64,000 nt of DNA. It comes from Pseudoscleropodium purum (lineage: Eukaryota > Streptophyta > Bryopsida > Hypnales > Brachytheciaceae). This document shows, one piece after another, positions 13,190 through 24,989 of this stretch. The notes below the pieces were generated by a model. That model saw only the letters and a program-made list of their open reading frames with translations. It ran no database searches and was not told where the DNA came from. Position 1 is the stretch's first letter. Every line of letters starts with the position of its first letter. The position numbers and the translations under genes were made by a program. The stretch lies in assembly GCA_963969395.1 (NCBI GenBank), contig OZ017801.1, positions 19,473,611-19,537,610 on the forward strand, read 5' to 3'.

Positions 13190-13838
13190 GCGCGGAGGGC
13201 GAATGAACTTCTTGAGGTTCCTCCGAGGTCCACAACCGTCTTGCCCGAGGTCACGATCTTCGCGAGCACGGCCGGTTCCAGTTCCGTCGGCACAACCACC
13301 CCTTCGGCCCACCGCCATCGACATCGCTAATCAGCAGCTCGTTGACATCGGGGATTGCCCGCAGATTGTAGTTCTTTTTGCTGCCGTAGATGTCATCGAG
13401 ACGAATGTGCGGGTCGTAGACGCGAATGTCGCGGCCCTTGCCCAGAAGATGCTCGATCAGCGGAATGCTGGGGCTCTCGCGCAAGTCGTCGGTATTGGCT
13501 TTGAAGGCGAGGCCCAACACGGCGATCTTGATTGCCGGCAGTTCTAGCACGGCCTGAATGCCGCGCGCCAGGTGCTGGTCGTTACTGGCGAACATATTCT
13601 CGAGCATCGGCAGCTTCACATCGAGTCGGCCCGCACGGAAGACGATGGCCCGCAGATCCTTCGGTAGGCACGACCCGCCAAAGGCGAAACCCGGTCTTAA
13701 GTAAGCAACGGAGACGTTGAGTTTCTGGTCCTCACAAACCTTCGCCATCACTTCGGCGCCATTGATACCCATGCGCTCGGCCAGCACGCCGATCTCATTG
13801 GCGAATGTGATCTTCACCGCATGAAAGGCATTGCCTAG
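13190..13838 (-). pseudogene. Bacterial GDP-mannose dehydrogenase (AlgD-like) fragment
   Basis: An uninterrupted minus-strand frame of about 170 codons matches the middle and C-terminal parts of the UDP-glucose/GDP-mannose dehydrogenase family. It contains FHAVKITFANEIG, the catalytic-cysteine motif FAFGGSCLPKD, and the UDP-binding-domain signature VLGLAFKANTDDLRESP. The FAFGGSCLPKD form is that of bacterial GDP-mannose 6-dehydrogenase. The N-terminal NAD-binding domain is absent: the match begins abruptly near 13,838 where the DNA turns AT-rich. Near 13,300 the reading shifts by one frame, and a VVVPTELEPAVLAK-type segment follows out of frame until about 13,190. GC and CpG content are far above the surroundings, there are no introns, and plants do not normally have this enzyme. 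It is either a transferred, decayed fragment or bacterial DNA joined during assembly. It is non-functional as it stands. Confidence 0.7.
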
Positions 13839-14015
13839 TTTATCATTTATTGGCAAGTATTTTCAAACCTGGTTCATCATTATTGGCAAACCAGGGCCAG
13901 ATTGATGACATGGTAGGAACCAGATTTCCTTCATTGGAAGGTGCTCACACTGGAAAAAAAAATGGACAAGCTTGGGAGAACGGGTCGAATGTGACCAATC
14001 TAGTAATAAATGGAG

Positions 14016-17000
14016 CTAATGGAAATTACATTTCTGTAAATAAGCATTCTGGTAGTCGACGTAGCGCTCCCAAACAGGCTTATACCGACTCATGGCGAGT
14101 TTGAGCCACGGCTTCATGTTGCCATTGTAATGCACCACAGCGCCCTTCTCGATCAACTCTGCATCAATATTGGCGTCATAGCCCAACCCAAGAACATGCC
14201 ACCGTCTGTCCAGAGGCTCCGTAAGTCCATAGAAGGCCAGCAGTCCTGCAGGTAAGGTCCCGAGCTTCCAGAGCGTCCTGTCCACGTTCTGTTCTTGCCA
14301 GTAGTGGTACCTCGCAGTCACGTTCTTCTCCCTCCATTGCACCAAGTCGAACACGTTCATCCCAAAGGCCCAGCCACAGGCGTCCGGGTCGAAATGGGAC
14401 TTGATTTTGGGGTGGGAGAAGTTGAGGTACTTGTGGAAGCGGTGGAAACTCTCCAAGCAGGTCTCGACGGCAGCGTTCACGTTGTCGTGGAGGTCCAGGA
14501 AGAAAAGCTCAGAAAGGTCTCGTTGGACTACCACGTCGTCGTCCAAGAAGACCACCTGCAAAAGGAGAATCACAAAGGAAAATCAATCTCTAAGGGCGCC
14601 CAAATGGTCAGAAGTGGCGGACGCCACATTTATGGGAGTTGCAATGAATCATTTAGGAACGTAACAAAATGTACCAATAGAAAGAGGAAATCGTACCTTT
14701 GAACAATAGAAATCCATGTGTTGAGTGTTACTGTAATGGACTATAACTTACAAAATAGGTATCCTATTTTTAGCTTGGAAACTTAGAGGCAAAAACATAG
14801 AGTAGCGAAATAACTGACATGCAAACCCAGGAAATCAGCACCTTGGAATCTAATAGTAGGCCTACCTTCTCCAGAGCGGGATACACTTCAGGAATGTAGA
14901 AGCGAAGATGGTTCAGCATAGATAAGTATTTGGGATTCCGGAACTTGAGAGCAGTCTTTTGTTGTGCTTCTTGGCCACTGGATCGGAAGTAGTAGCTCTT
15001 CGTCTCAGTATCTTGAAGTTGCTTGAGAACAGGAACATACGTAGCATTCAACCAAGTGAAGCTTTCGACATGCTGGATCTCAATGGCCACCCCTTTGAAA
15101 TAGTTCAAAGCAAACCACGCTTTCATCAACCCCTCGTTCACAGCATCGGTGACGACATGAAAGACAAGAAGCTCCGGGTGGTTTGCGTTCATTATGGTTG
15201 AGTTAATGACCACGGATGTAGCCAACACATTATCAGAAAACACACAGAAATGGTAAAGACTGTTGTTGGTAAATTTATAGGTGAATTGCTCTTGCACTAT
15301 TTGCGCTTCTTCCCTCAAATTCTCATCATTCCCCCACTTCGTTGCAAGCCTCAAGCTTAAGCAGTGAAGACTCTTGGGCACGGCCTCTGCTGCAAGTTGT
15401 CCAAATGTTGCACTTTGAGTGGCCGCTGTATTAGCCATTTCTTCCAGAGCCTGGACAAGAAATGTAGTCGATAAGATTCTTCTCCAACCTTGGCATCAAT
15501 TCACATCAAGAATCCAACTAATTTCCCATCAAACAACAACTCTTGAAAACCCCTTGTCAAAAGCACCGAATTATACTGACCTCTGCGCTTTCAATACATA
15601 AGACTAAGAAGATATGAAATTTCTTGAAATGTTGCAGCTCAAGATATCAAGCCCAAACACAGAAAGCAAGAGAATCCATCAACCATACAGTACATTAGAG
15701 TCTCCATTGACTAAACGGGTGAGCTTTGATTTGCCCTAAAGTGTGAGAATACGTCATCTATTGGCATTTCCTTTTTTTGCAATTGAAATTCAGCTTACCT
15801 TAAAATAAACGTGCCAACGTTTAGATGGTGCAAGTTTCTAGATTCTTGTAGGGAAAGGTTCCAGGTTCCCCTGTATGGAGGCTTCACATTACCTGCATTT
15901 CCGCTTTCAGTCTCATGAGCATGGTGGCACTATCATAGTGGAGGTCTTTGGCTTGAGAGACGACATCCGACATTTCGCGCATTATGGGCTCGGCCTCCTC
16001 CCACAGAACAGGGGAGCCTCGGGTAGCAGCTTGGGAGAGGAGTTGTTGTGCAGCGCGAATCTGCGCACTCAGATGCCAAGCCAGCTGCAGATTGTTGTTC
16101 TCCTTAGCAATCACAATATACGTTTTGCACAGCGTCAGTTGATCACCCAGCTGTCTTGCCAGGAAGTCCAAGCGAAGACCAACTCCTGTTGTGGCGTCAT
16201 CTCCAGAGCTTCCTCTCACGGGCTGAAATCACATCCAAAGCGATACCAATAATGAGTTCAAGAAAAGTTCAGAAAAAAGTTCAAGAAAACTGGGTCAGTC
16301 ACCCCCTCCTCCTTATCAATTATCAGGCAAATTCGACAGGATTTTCACCAAAATTAAACTGTTTCAGGACCTTGTAGACAACATCACAAGGAAACTCTTC
16401 TCCATAGGTAGACTTTCCCATGGGAAGATTGTCTTTATAATGTTATCTGCAAGGTCCGGAAATGATCTTAAATTACTGAAGACCCTGTTTCGGGCTCTCA
16501 TCTCTGTCTTCTCAATTCCTAGTTCATGCAAAAGATCTTGTAAGAAAATCACTTAGTTCCTTGCTATTGAATCACTTCAACAATCATGCCTTATCAATAC
16601 TCAAATAAGGTTAGAATCACTTGAATGGTGTGCCAACACTCACCACGTATTGAGAAGGATTGGGATGCCACGGTGGTCCAACAAAGACAAACCCTGCTAC
16701 AAAAAGTAGTCCTGGACCAGGAAACACAAAGAAAATGAAATTGTGAGATAATTTCTTCTGTTGCTACTACGAAACAGAACAGCCCTTCCCCACAACCTGG
16801 GGACACCCAAAATTCCTTGGGACCCAAAAGTACCACTTGATCAGACGTTATAAATCCCCTTAACCAGTATCATGTATCTCTTGTCGAAGAATCAATTTTA
16901 AAATATCCACCACCAAAACTTCACTTCTTCATAGCTTTTGCATACAGTATCCAATTAAAACATTATTTGGTCCATTGCAATCCTCAATTATTCACCAGCA

Positions 17001-17661
17001 AGAACACATAAGAAAATTCGACCAGTTTGGTAATAAGAAGTTACGAACTATCCTCAACAGCAATTATGAACTATGCTCAAGAGCAACCCTCCTCATTCAT
17101 TACTTATTGGTAGGGTTAAGAACATTCACAACCCAAACTTTGCCCCTTCGTAAATTTGGCATACAGTACCCAAATAACATATACTTTGTTGCATTCGAAT
17201 CCTCAATCATTCACCAACAAGATCATATGAAAATTTGAGCAGTTTTATAATAAGATCTATCCTCAACAGCAAATATGAACTATGCTCAACAGCAACATGT
17301 ACTTATTGGTAGCTTAAAGAACACCCACCAACAAAACTTCGAAACTCCGTAATTTTCGCATACAATATCCAATTTGTAACGCATACTCTGGCGCGTTGGA
17401 ATCCTCTCATTAACAGAGAATTGACCTTACCATACCTTAACAGAATTCTATTTCAGTTGCGAGAATACCTGCAATGAGAAGCAGCAAGGTGTAACTGGGA
17501 CGACGACGAGCGGGGCTTCGGGTCCGTAGTCCCAATTCTTTCCGCCGTTGCTGCTGTTGCTGCAGTAGCAGTGGAATTGGACTGTCGACATTGCTGTACA
17601 GCCCCGCCCGCATACCGCCGTTCTCCTTCCCTACTTTAAAAACCTCCTTCTTCTCCATCAT
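14016..17661 (-). CDS. GAUT10: Galacturonosyltransferase, GAUT10/11-like (GT8), 5 exons
   Basis: A Golgi type II glycosyltransferase of family GT8 that by family knowledge adds galacturonic acid during pectin synthesis. The exons, in coding order, are 17,661-17,469, 16,711-16,644, 16,222-15,893, 15,450-14,866 and 14,555-14,016. All junctions are GT-AG and in phase, giving 571 aa. A short basic, Gln-rich N-terminus precedes a signal anchor at about residues 58-76 that is only formed by joining exons 1 and 2. Exon 3 carries the GAUT stem region (CKTYIVIAKENNNLQLAWHL). Exon 4 has the LPKSLHC-like segment, here VPKSLHCLSLRL. Exon 5 opens with the metal-binding VVFLDDD (Asp397-399), then DPDACGWAFGMNVFDL and HYNGNMKPWL (about 534-543), and ends CNFH as in GAUT10. 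The gene appears intact, somewhat longer than Arabidopsis GAUT10 (536 aa as I recall). Intron 1 holds tandem repeats. Assignment to the GAUT10/11 branch is by residue pattern, not a tree. Confidence 0.9.
16890..17420. repeat. Three degenerate tandem units in GAUT intron 1
   Basis: The word GCATACAGTA and about 50 bases after it recur at 16,940, 17,159 and, as GCATACAATA, 17,358, giving unit lengths of 219 and 199 bp. Other shared words such as CTCAACAGCAA and ACTTATTGGTAG support the alignment. The array makes up most of the 757-bp first intron. Confidence 0.7.
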
Positions 17662-18222
17662 GTTGTTTTTCTACACCAGTTTCACTTCAATGTCTTCTTA
17701 ATGCCAAGACCTCTGGCACTCACTGAAACCGACAACCGCATGGCCTTGAAAGGATCTCGCATCCTCTCTCACACGTCGAACGCACCCTGGTCTGTACAAT
17801 TCGCTAGAACCTCAATACAACGCACTTAAAATTATGGAGAATGTATGAAATCGAAGGGGCTTCAAAAGGCGTTAGACCAAAACGCGAATCATGAATAATG
17901 AACTGAAACCGAAAATCGAAGGGGGCTATGTTTGTTGAATTTCCACTAATCTCACACTGATCTGTTCAACTGCGTATACGAAAATTTGCTACAATTCTAG
18001 TCTCACGGTCCTCTCTACTGAAAAAACTTGAGCGTATGAAGCTAAATCGTACAAATTGACGATCTGATGAGCAGGGAGCGAACCCCACCGATACCCCAAA
18101 TGGCCTACTGTTTATTTTAGGGTTTAGTGTACACTCCTGCGAGTGATACATACGTGGAAGGAAGAAAGTCTCCCAAGACATCAATTGGCAGTAGCAACAA
18201 GTTATTGCAACGTCGAGAAGCA
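17662..18222. other. Intergenic region upstream of the GAUT gene
   Basis: About 560 bp separate the GAUT start from the stop of the next minus-strand gene candidate. It must hold the GAUT 5' untranslated region and promoter and the other gene's 3' end. I could not identify a convincing TATA box. Confidence 0.4.
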
Positions 18223-18900
18223 CTATTGGGTTGCACTACATACTAGGCTTTCTAGTGAAGTCCGAACTATCATGTCCTCAACTTTGATAGGCTTTGTCTT
18301 GATAAGGGTTCTGAGGGTCGCAGCAATCAACTCAGCATCTTCACTCTCCAGCTACCAAATTCAAAAATGCACACCACATAGAAATGTCAGAATTCTTTTC
18401 ACGAAAGTTCAATTCTCGATCTAAATATTGATTGCTGCAAGGACGATAGACAAATTAACATCAAGTTTTTTCCAACCTTCAATTTAAGGCCGGGAATATC
18501 CATTTCAATCTGTCCCTTCAGGTAGAGGTCTTTCGAATTGATCACCCACACAAAATTGTTGCCAAGACGGTAATACCAAAGAGACAAAATATTCTATCGC
18601 TGATAGCGGTTGAAAATTCAACAAGCATCCTTCTAAGGTTAACAAACAAACATCCTCTCTGAGGTTAGAGAAATTGGCTTCTATTTGTTATGAATTTTAG
18701 ACTAAGTTGGAATGATCGAGAGTACAAAATCGGCAGCGTGCTGCGTGGTGTGATTTGAATTGGTTCATGTTGATTTGATCAACAGAATAAACTACAAACC
18801 TTAGTGACTCGCACCTGCAGATTGTGCTGCCAGCCTGTTGCAGGAGAACTCCCGTCTGCTGCGCAGCAGCGAGTTCCTGTTGTAGACGCGTCTCAGAGTT
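18223..18900 (-). CDS. Probable small multi-exon gene, product unknown
   Basis: Three exon-like segments lie in order on the minus strand. The first (about 18,900-18,815) reads NSETRLQQELAAAQQTGVLL and ends at a CAG/GTGCGA donor. The second (18,593-18,477) includes NSKDLYLKGQIEMDIPGLKLK and ends AAG/GTTGGA. The third (18,351-18,223) starts after TTGGTAG, reads LESEDAELIAATLRTLIKTK, and stops at TAG. Segments 2 and 3 join exactly in phase. Segment 1 ends in phase 2 while segment 2 as drawn begins in phase 0, so an intervening small exon or a different acceptor is needed and the model is incomplete. There is no clear start codon. The helical, charged composition looks genuine. I do not recognise the family. 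Confidence 0.4.
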
Positions 18901-18934
18901 CTCTCAGCGCACGAGTCTTGAAGGAGAAAAGGAT

Positions 18935-19015
18935 TTTGGCTGGACTTGGACTTGGCTGGACTTGGGGCTTGGCTGGCCGTTGTGGACTTGGCTTGAGGGG
19001 ACTTGGAATTTTGAC
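18935..19015. repeat. Irregular GGACTTGG-type tandem repeat
   Basis: The words GGACTTGG and GGCTTGG recur about seven times in 80 bp. The repeats keep frames open on both strands, which explains otherwise unconvincing reading frames here. Confidence 0.6.
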
Positions 19016-19659
19016 TCTTGGTTTGTATCATTTTCTTTGGATGGGCTTTGGCCTAAAGACGGCCATCTTTTTGATGGTGTCCTTTTGGTTTGAATGGTTG
19101 GTATCTTTTGTCTTGACTAAAGTTGCTTGTTGTGTTGCCATCTCTTTGGTCATTGCTCACACTTTAGAGATTTATTGGATTTGAGTACAAAAGGAAAAAT
19201 GTAAAGGAATAATAAAACTGAAAATAGTTTGGTCTTCTTTCTTTCTTTTTTTGAAAAAGATTTAAAATAGGTTCTTTTGGTCTTATTCATAATTAGACTT
19301 CTTGGATTCACAAAGAAAAATCTAAAGAAACCAAAAAAATATAGGGAATATTCTAAATATATTTTGGTCAACTAACTTTTGCTTACTATAAGATCCAAAA
19401 TATGATTCATTCTATTGTTGAATGCTTTATTAATTCTCTATTCAATTGTAATGATAATGCAAAAATCACTTAGGATTGGAGGAAAAAGATTGAAAGATTG
19501 TATATATTCTAACCACAAGAATTGATATTCAATATAATTAAATAATGTGTTTGATACCATTAGATAGGATATACTACTCTTGATAGTTAAATAATGTCCA
19601 CATGACCAAAGTTTTGATATGTTAAATGTATCCAAAGTCCCAGCCATAGAATTACAAAA

Positions 19660-19930
19660 GGAAAGTCGGGTGCTCTTAAAACACCTACCAACACAAACAT
19701 AGATTTTGCATTCTTCAATGTACCAATAGTGTACATTTTAGATGGGATCCTTTTTAGCAATCCCTACATTTCAACTTCAAAAATTCATAACTAATTCCAC
19801 AAAGGTCGAAAAAATATAAAACAACTTGGGTTAGGTGTCAATTCCATTTTCCTTCCTACAGTTTTTTTTAAAAATTGTTTATAAGAATTTAGCTTCCCAA
19901 AAATGCAATCAGCTCTTAGCTTAAAACATT
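19660..19930 (-). mobile_element. MITE family M copy, inverted and end-eroded
   Basis: Read in reverse, this segment matches the element at 46,020-46,365. Shared features are the CCAAGTTGTTT...ATATTTTTT block, GTGGAATTAGTTATG, and the ATGTACA...TTGGTACATT pair. The terminal TAGGAGG words are poorly kept. It abuts the next, oppositely oriented copy. Confidence 0.55.
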
Positions 19931-19989
19931 GCTAGCATAGTATGTTAATGACTAAGCTCCTAACTCCTGGTTCGAAGACAAGGCAACAC

Positions 19990-20277
19990 ATAAGGTAGGA
20001 AGTCCATAAAGTGATCACCTCAGCAGTGAAACTGAATTTTGGGGAGGTAAAACATCTTGAAATGTTTTTCAGTAAATTTGCCTCGAAAGACAAGAGGGAA
20101 ATGGCATCTAACCTAAATTGTTTCATATTTTTTTGGAGCTTCATAAAATTAGTTACGAAATTTTGAAGTAAAAGCCCACGAGGCTGTAAAAGCAACCACT
20201 TCCTAGAATGTACACCATTTGTACATTTGGGTACATCAAAATGCCTGCTCACAGTTCGAGCCTCCTACCTTAGCTAG
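19990..20277 (+). mobile_element. MITE family M copy, about 0.29 kb
   Basis: The left end carries AAGGTAGGAAGTC and the right end CCTCCTACCTTAGCTAG, forming an imperfect terminal inverted repeat. The interior shares TTTTGGGGAGG, CTTGAAA, GAAAGACAAG, TTTCATATTTTTT and ATGTACA...TTGTACATT with copies at 46,020 and 60,251. It is non-coding. Confidence 0.65.
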
Positions 20278-23001
20278 TCAAAGGCATTACAATTCTCTCT
20301 TCATATTCTACAAGCGAGTGTCATATCAATTTCTTTGCAAAGTAAAGCAAAAGTGATGATTCTAAAGAATTTCTGAAAGTATGAAACTAAAGCATTCTCA
20401 TGAGATTCAAAGTCATTTGACAGATTTGTAAGAAGATCTCTGCATCATGTATCATTCTCAAACCACAGTCTGCATGTGATTTTCAAGTACTACTAAACAG
20501 TACCATGACGCATGCATTCCAAACTTGAGGTATGACATATAATTATGTACTTTAATTTATATAGAAATACCAAAGCCACTCTCACTGATGCTGAGGTAGA
20601 TGTGCCCATTTTTCCTGTCACTTTAAGAACTCCTCACTCGTGTAAAAATGTACTAGTGGTGCACATTTTCTATCTAGAATGTACTCTTTTGGTATATGAA
20701 GACAGAATTGGGTGTAGGAGTGGGGATGGGGATGTTGACCTTATCAATAACTGAGTAAAAAATATCTCTGTGTATGAGATAATATTGCATTTGTCATTAG
20801 AAAAAATCTGAAACCTGCGGAGGGCCGTTAAGGATTCATTTTTCACCATGCTATAGTATAAGTAAAAAAAATAAAAAATAAAAAATTTGTATATTTAAAA
20901 AATAAAATATATTAAAAATATATTAAAATTTGACATGGCATTGATATGGCACAAGTAGTTTCATATTAGTTACTTTCATTAAAATAATAAAAATAAATAA
21001 AATAACAATATTAATTCCTCTCTAATTGCACTTGAAGGGTTCAAAAATCACAACCTTCTGGAGGGCTAAAAAATTTTGTAATGAAATGAAAAAAATTATA
21101 TCATTGAACAAGATCAAATGGTCAAATCCAAATGAGTATTGAAGATTTTTTTAGTTTTACCAATTATTTTTCTACAATTTCCATATTGAACTCATTTTTC
21201 AAGTACTAAGTTTATTAGTTTTTTCTATTTTTATTCAAAGAAGAAGTTTTGTAGATTCTTTCATTGCTTTTATTGCCTATATTTTCATATTGCAACCAAG
21301 CTTTTTCCAAATTCCACCTACTAACTTTGAACTAGTTGCTAGTTTTTTCCAAACACTGACCTACACAATAGTGTACAAATGGTTCTCTGATAGTTGAACT
21401 AACATACCTATCATGTCTAGTACTTGCAATTAATTTAGCCTAATTAGGTTGGGTATAGCAAAATAATGTCTAAAGCATTGAATAAGGTATATGAATTATT
21501 TTTTACAATGTTAAGTATTTTAGCTTATGTTCAAAAGAGCAATGTAGGAGGATAATTTTTTGTGATCAAGAAATAGAAATAATGAAGATTGCACTATTTT
21601 TTAGAAAAATTTTCATCAAGTTTGGAATTAGTAGAGATTAAAGAAGTGTAGATTATAATTCATCTTTTTCTCAATGTATACGCAAACTTATTTCCAAGAA
21701 GTGCAAAACAAAAAATTGGTCTTAGCAATTTCAACAAGTGTTAATGTGTTATTTGCCACACAATAACTAAACCACATCATATCCCCTCATTCACAAAAGC
21801 AAATCACCCTATCTTGCATAAATGGGGCCATTTGTTGGAAACTAGTTGTATATCTTATTAAGTCTTTCTTTCAATGCTTCAACCATTATTTTTCCATATC
21901 CACCCTGCACCCAATATTAGTAAGGTAATAACATCCAAATTTGTCAACATAAACAATTTAGCATGGTCAAAGGCACCTTTTTCAAGCAAAAAAATACTTT
22001 AGTAATTGTAGGCTCAATTAAAAATCATGAATTTTTCAAAAAAACAAATAAGACATATAATTACTATGAATTTTCAAAGTGGAAGCTCTCTAGCTTTTGA
22101 AACCAACATATACAATAGCTTGATTTTAAAATTGAAATCTAGAGAATTAGTATCCAACCAATCACAAATTCACAATTAATAATTAATAGAAAAATTTAAT
22201 GGTATTTTGAAATACACTTTTAAAGGAAGTCTAGTTGTCCAAAATGGGTATATTAATAATTTTGAGTATTTTCACCTTAGAATGTTAGAAGAATTTACTC
22301 CAAAGCAATAGACAAAAAATAAAAGACATCAAAAATAGAATCATTTTTTTTATCCTTTAAAGGACAAATCTATCCAAGGGGGGTAGTTTTAAGGTCATAT
22401 AATTATTGATTTTAAATGTTGTAGAACTTAGTTCTAATAATCTAATCTTTTTGTTCCTTTCTATTTTTTTCAAAAATTATTGAAATTGTAATAATTTTTG
22501 TAACACTTTAAAGGCAACACTTTTAAAACTTAAAATAAACTCTTTCAAACTTTTTGATCAAGTTTTACTTAATGTGGGCTCACTTTAAGTAAAAAAATAC
22601 AACAATTATGCAACAATATTTATTACCAATTCCCTATCATTTCCAATTTTTCTAAAAAGTTCATAGTATTTTAAGCATATATTACATGAGAAAAATATCA
22701 GATTTTAAAAGGTGTATTTTAGTATAGAAAACTAATAAATTTTGACCAAACAAGAAGAATTAAGACCATCATATGTCACTAAATGCTCTAACATAATGAG
22801 AAAAAAATTCTTGAAGTATAACACCTAAGGACAAAAGAAGAAGAACTAGAAAAAAGAAATTCCAATGCTAATGCTAATGGTTTAAAAGCAAAATTTTGTA
22901 ATAAAAAAAAAAGCTAATAGCTAATTTCAAGAATGACATTGCCAATTGAACAATCTTAATGGGAAGTAATAACATGTGAGAATATAATCTAACTATGAGC
23001 C
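20278..23001. other. AT-rich intergenic DNA, no gene
   Basis: Very AT-rich with long A and T runs. No reading frame resembles a protein and no clear terminal repeats were found. Confidence 0.5.
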
Positions 23002-23170
23002 TATGAGCCCATGAACCTAAGAATCTATATTATAAACATCTTTTATAGCTATAGGTGTTTATGTTATAGGTACCTATATTATAGATTTTTTCCATGTTAT
23101 AGTGTATCTATGTGTAGTCTTGCAATTTTTTGGTTTTTCAGTCAATTTGTCTTTTATAGTGTAAACAGAG

Positions 23171-24989
23171 ACAATTTGTAAGTACAGTTTCACATTATGT
23201 AGAAAAAGATAGACAAATTGACTTTAGATTTTGAAGGATGTAATAGGCAAGATATGAAGTAGGACAAGTTGTCTTGGAAGCGGTTCCAATTTGTGGTTTG
23301 GTACCGCTTGAGACAGTATAGTCTTAAACAATTTGTCTTTCTTCTCCCCCACTCTCTCGGTCTTCAATAGCGTACTTTTATAAACAATTTGTTTGTTTCA
23401 GCACATGATGTGCTTTGTTAATATAATTTTGTAAACATTTGTCTTTGTGCTCATTCACTTGAGTCTCTTGTATTTCCAGTGATTGGAATACTGTTGTGGA
23501 GATTGTGAATTTTGAGTTAGACAATTTGTTGTTGAAAGGAAAGTCCAGGTGGACTACTTTGTGAGAGTTTGAATTGGGCATTATATTGTTGTGTGAAATT
23601 TGTATCCAGTGATTGGATTTCTTGATTGTGAATTTGTGTATGAATGGTGTAATTGTAATTGTGAATTTTTCAGTGATTGGAATGACTGAGTTGTTTTAAA
23701 CAAATTGTTTGAGGCTCAATAGTAGCAATGGGAGAAAATTGTATTTCTTGTATGTGTAATCTTAAAACAAATTGTCAAGTTGTTGAGTGAATTCTCAGTG
23801 AGTGGATCTAAGTCGTCATATCAATAATCCAGTGAGAATTTAGAGAACAATTTGTCTGAGTGAATATGTGAGTGAATTAATAATGATGCGGACAGAGAAA
23901 GAATCGCAAGACAATTTGTTCGGAGGCAGCAGCGATGGCAAGTGAATGGAGCGGTAGTCCAGATCGAGTACAAAACAACTTGTTCATCGAGTCTCCTGTT
24001 TGGTAATGTAGATTCCGACAAATTGTTTGTAAATTGATTGAATATGCAGTGATCAATTTGTTGGTTAATTGAAATCAGTAGAATGATTCTAATTAATTTA
24101 TTATAAAAAACTGAAGTGAGGAAATTAAGAATCGCTTTAATTAATAATTATTATATTTCTGATTATGAATTATTAATTTAAAAATTCCTAAACAACAATT
24201 TGTATGATACAATGCAATTGAATAATTTATTCAAAACTGTTTTGATAATGTAACATGTCAATGTGAAACAAATTGTTGAATGTTTGTTTTGATGCGAAAT
24301 AATTTTATCCTTGACGAATTGTCGATAAAATTAAATTGCTATTGGAATATGAATGAAAATTAAAATTATTATGAATAAATGAACTATTGAATTGAACATG
24401 AACTGTCTTTTTGAAATATGTAGAAAAATTATACAAGTTGATATGAAAGAATTTTCTTATGTTGTGATGAGACAATTTGTTTACTACTTGTGTTGACATT
24501 GTAAATTAATAAAATAATATAAATTGGAATTTATAATCTGTTAATAAATTAATTGTCAAAAGCCACAAGAGGTTGAGTAGGGTAGTGACAATTTGTTTGA
24601 TCGGAAACTGACATTGAAGACAATTTGCCTTGACTGTGGAATGAAGGACAACTATGGACCAGTAAGCTCATAGAATTTAGTCTGAGATTAATTGTTTGGT
24701 TTTGACAAGTTGTGAAAATGTGCAGAGAAGCTGGAAGCTGAAATTGCATTATACACTCATTCCCCCTGCATTAGTATAGAGACAATTTGTTGTAGAGGAC
24801 TGGGACTGTTTTGATACTCATATAAAATTAGTAATTTGGCTAGCTAAGTAGTGACTGGACAAATTGTTATGGTAAAAAACTTCATGGTAATTAAAGAACC
24901 TATATATTATATATAAATGTATATGCGAATTGTTGCACTTAAAAGTCTAGATCATGCATGACAAATTGTTGAATAACCTGACAAATTGT
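23171..24989. repeat. ACAAATTGT 9-mer array, both orientations
   Basis: ACAATTTGT starts at 23,171, 23,328, 23,384, 23,521, 23,847, 23,911, 24,195, 24,472, 24,588 and 24,782. ACAAATTGT starts at 23,700, 23,767, 24,018, 24,268, 24,859, 24,961 and 24,981. Spacing is irregular (20 to about 205 bp), so this is not a simple tandem repeat or a CRISPR. At the local base composition I estimate well under one exact copy by chance. Confidence 0.85.
23477..23708. repeat. Three CAGTGATTGGA units within the array
   Basis: CAGTGATTGGA begins at 23,477, 23,607 and 23,671. Each is followed by a GATTGTGAATTT-like block or an ACAAATTGT-type motif, so part of the array expanded by duplication of a unit of 64-130 bp. 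Confidence 0.65.

Noticed and set aside
13013..13547. Plus-strand frames running into the bacterial-type fragment
   Set aside because: Over the fragment they are the complement of the dehydrogenase reading frame. The part before 13,190 has no recognisable motif.
18804..19184. Plus-strand Gly/Leu/Trp-rich frame of 126 codons
   Set aside because: It is generated by the GGACTTGG repeat and lies opposite a more convincing minus-strand exon.
23171..24989. CRISPR-like array
   Set aside because: The repeat is only 9 bp, occurs in both orientations and has irregular spacing, and the setting is a plant nuclear genome.
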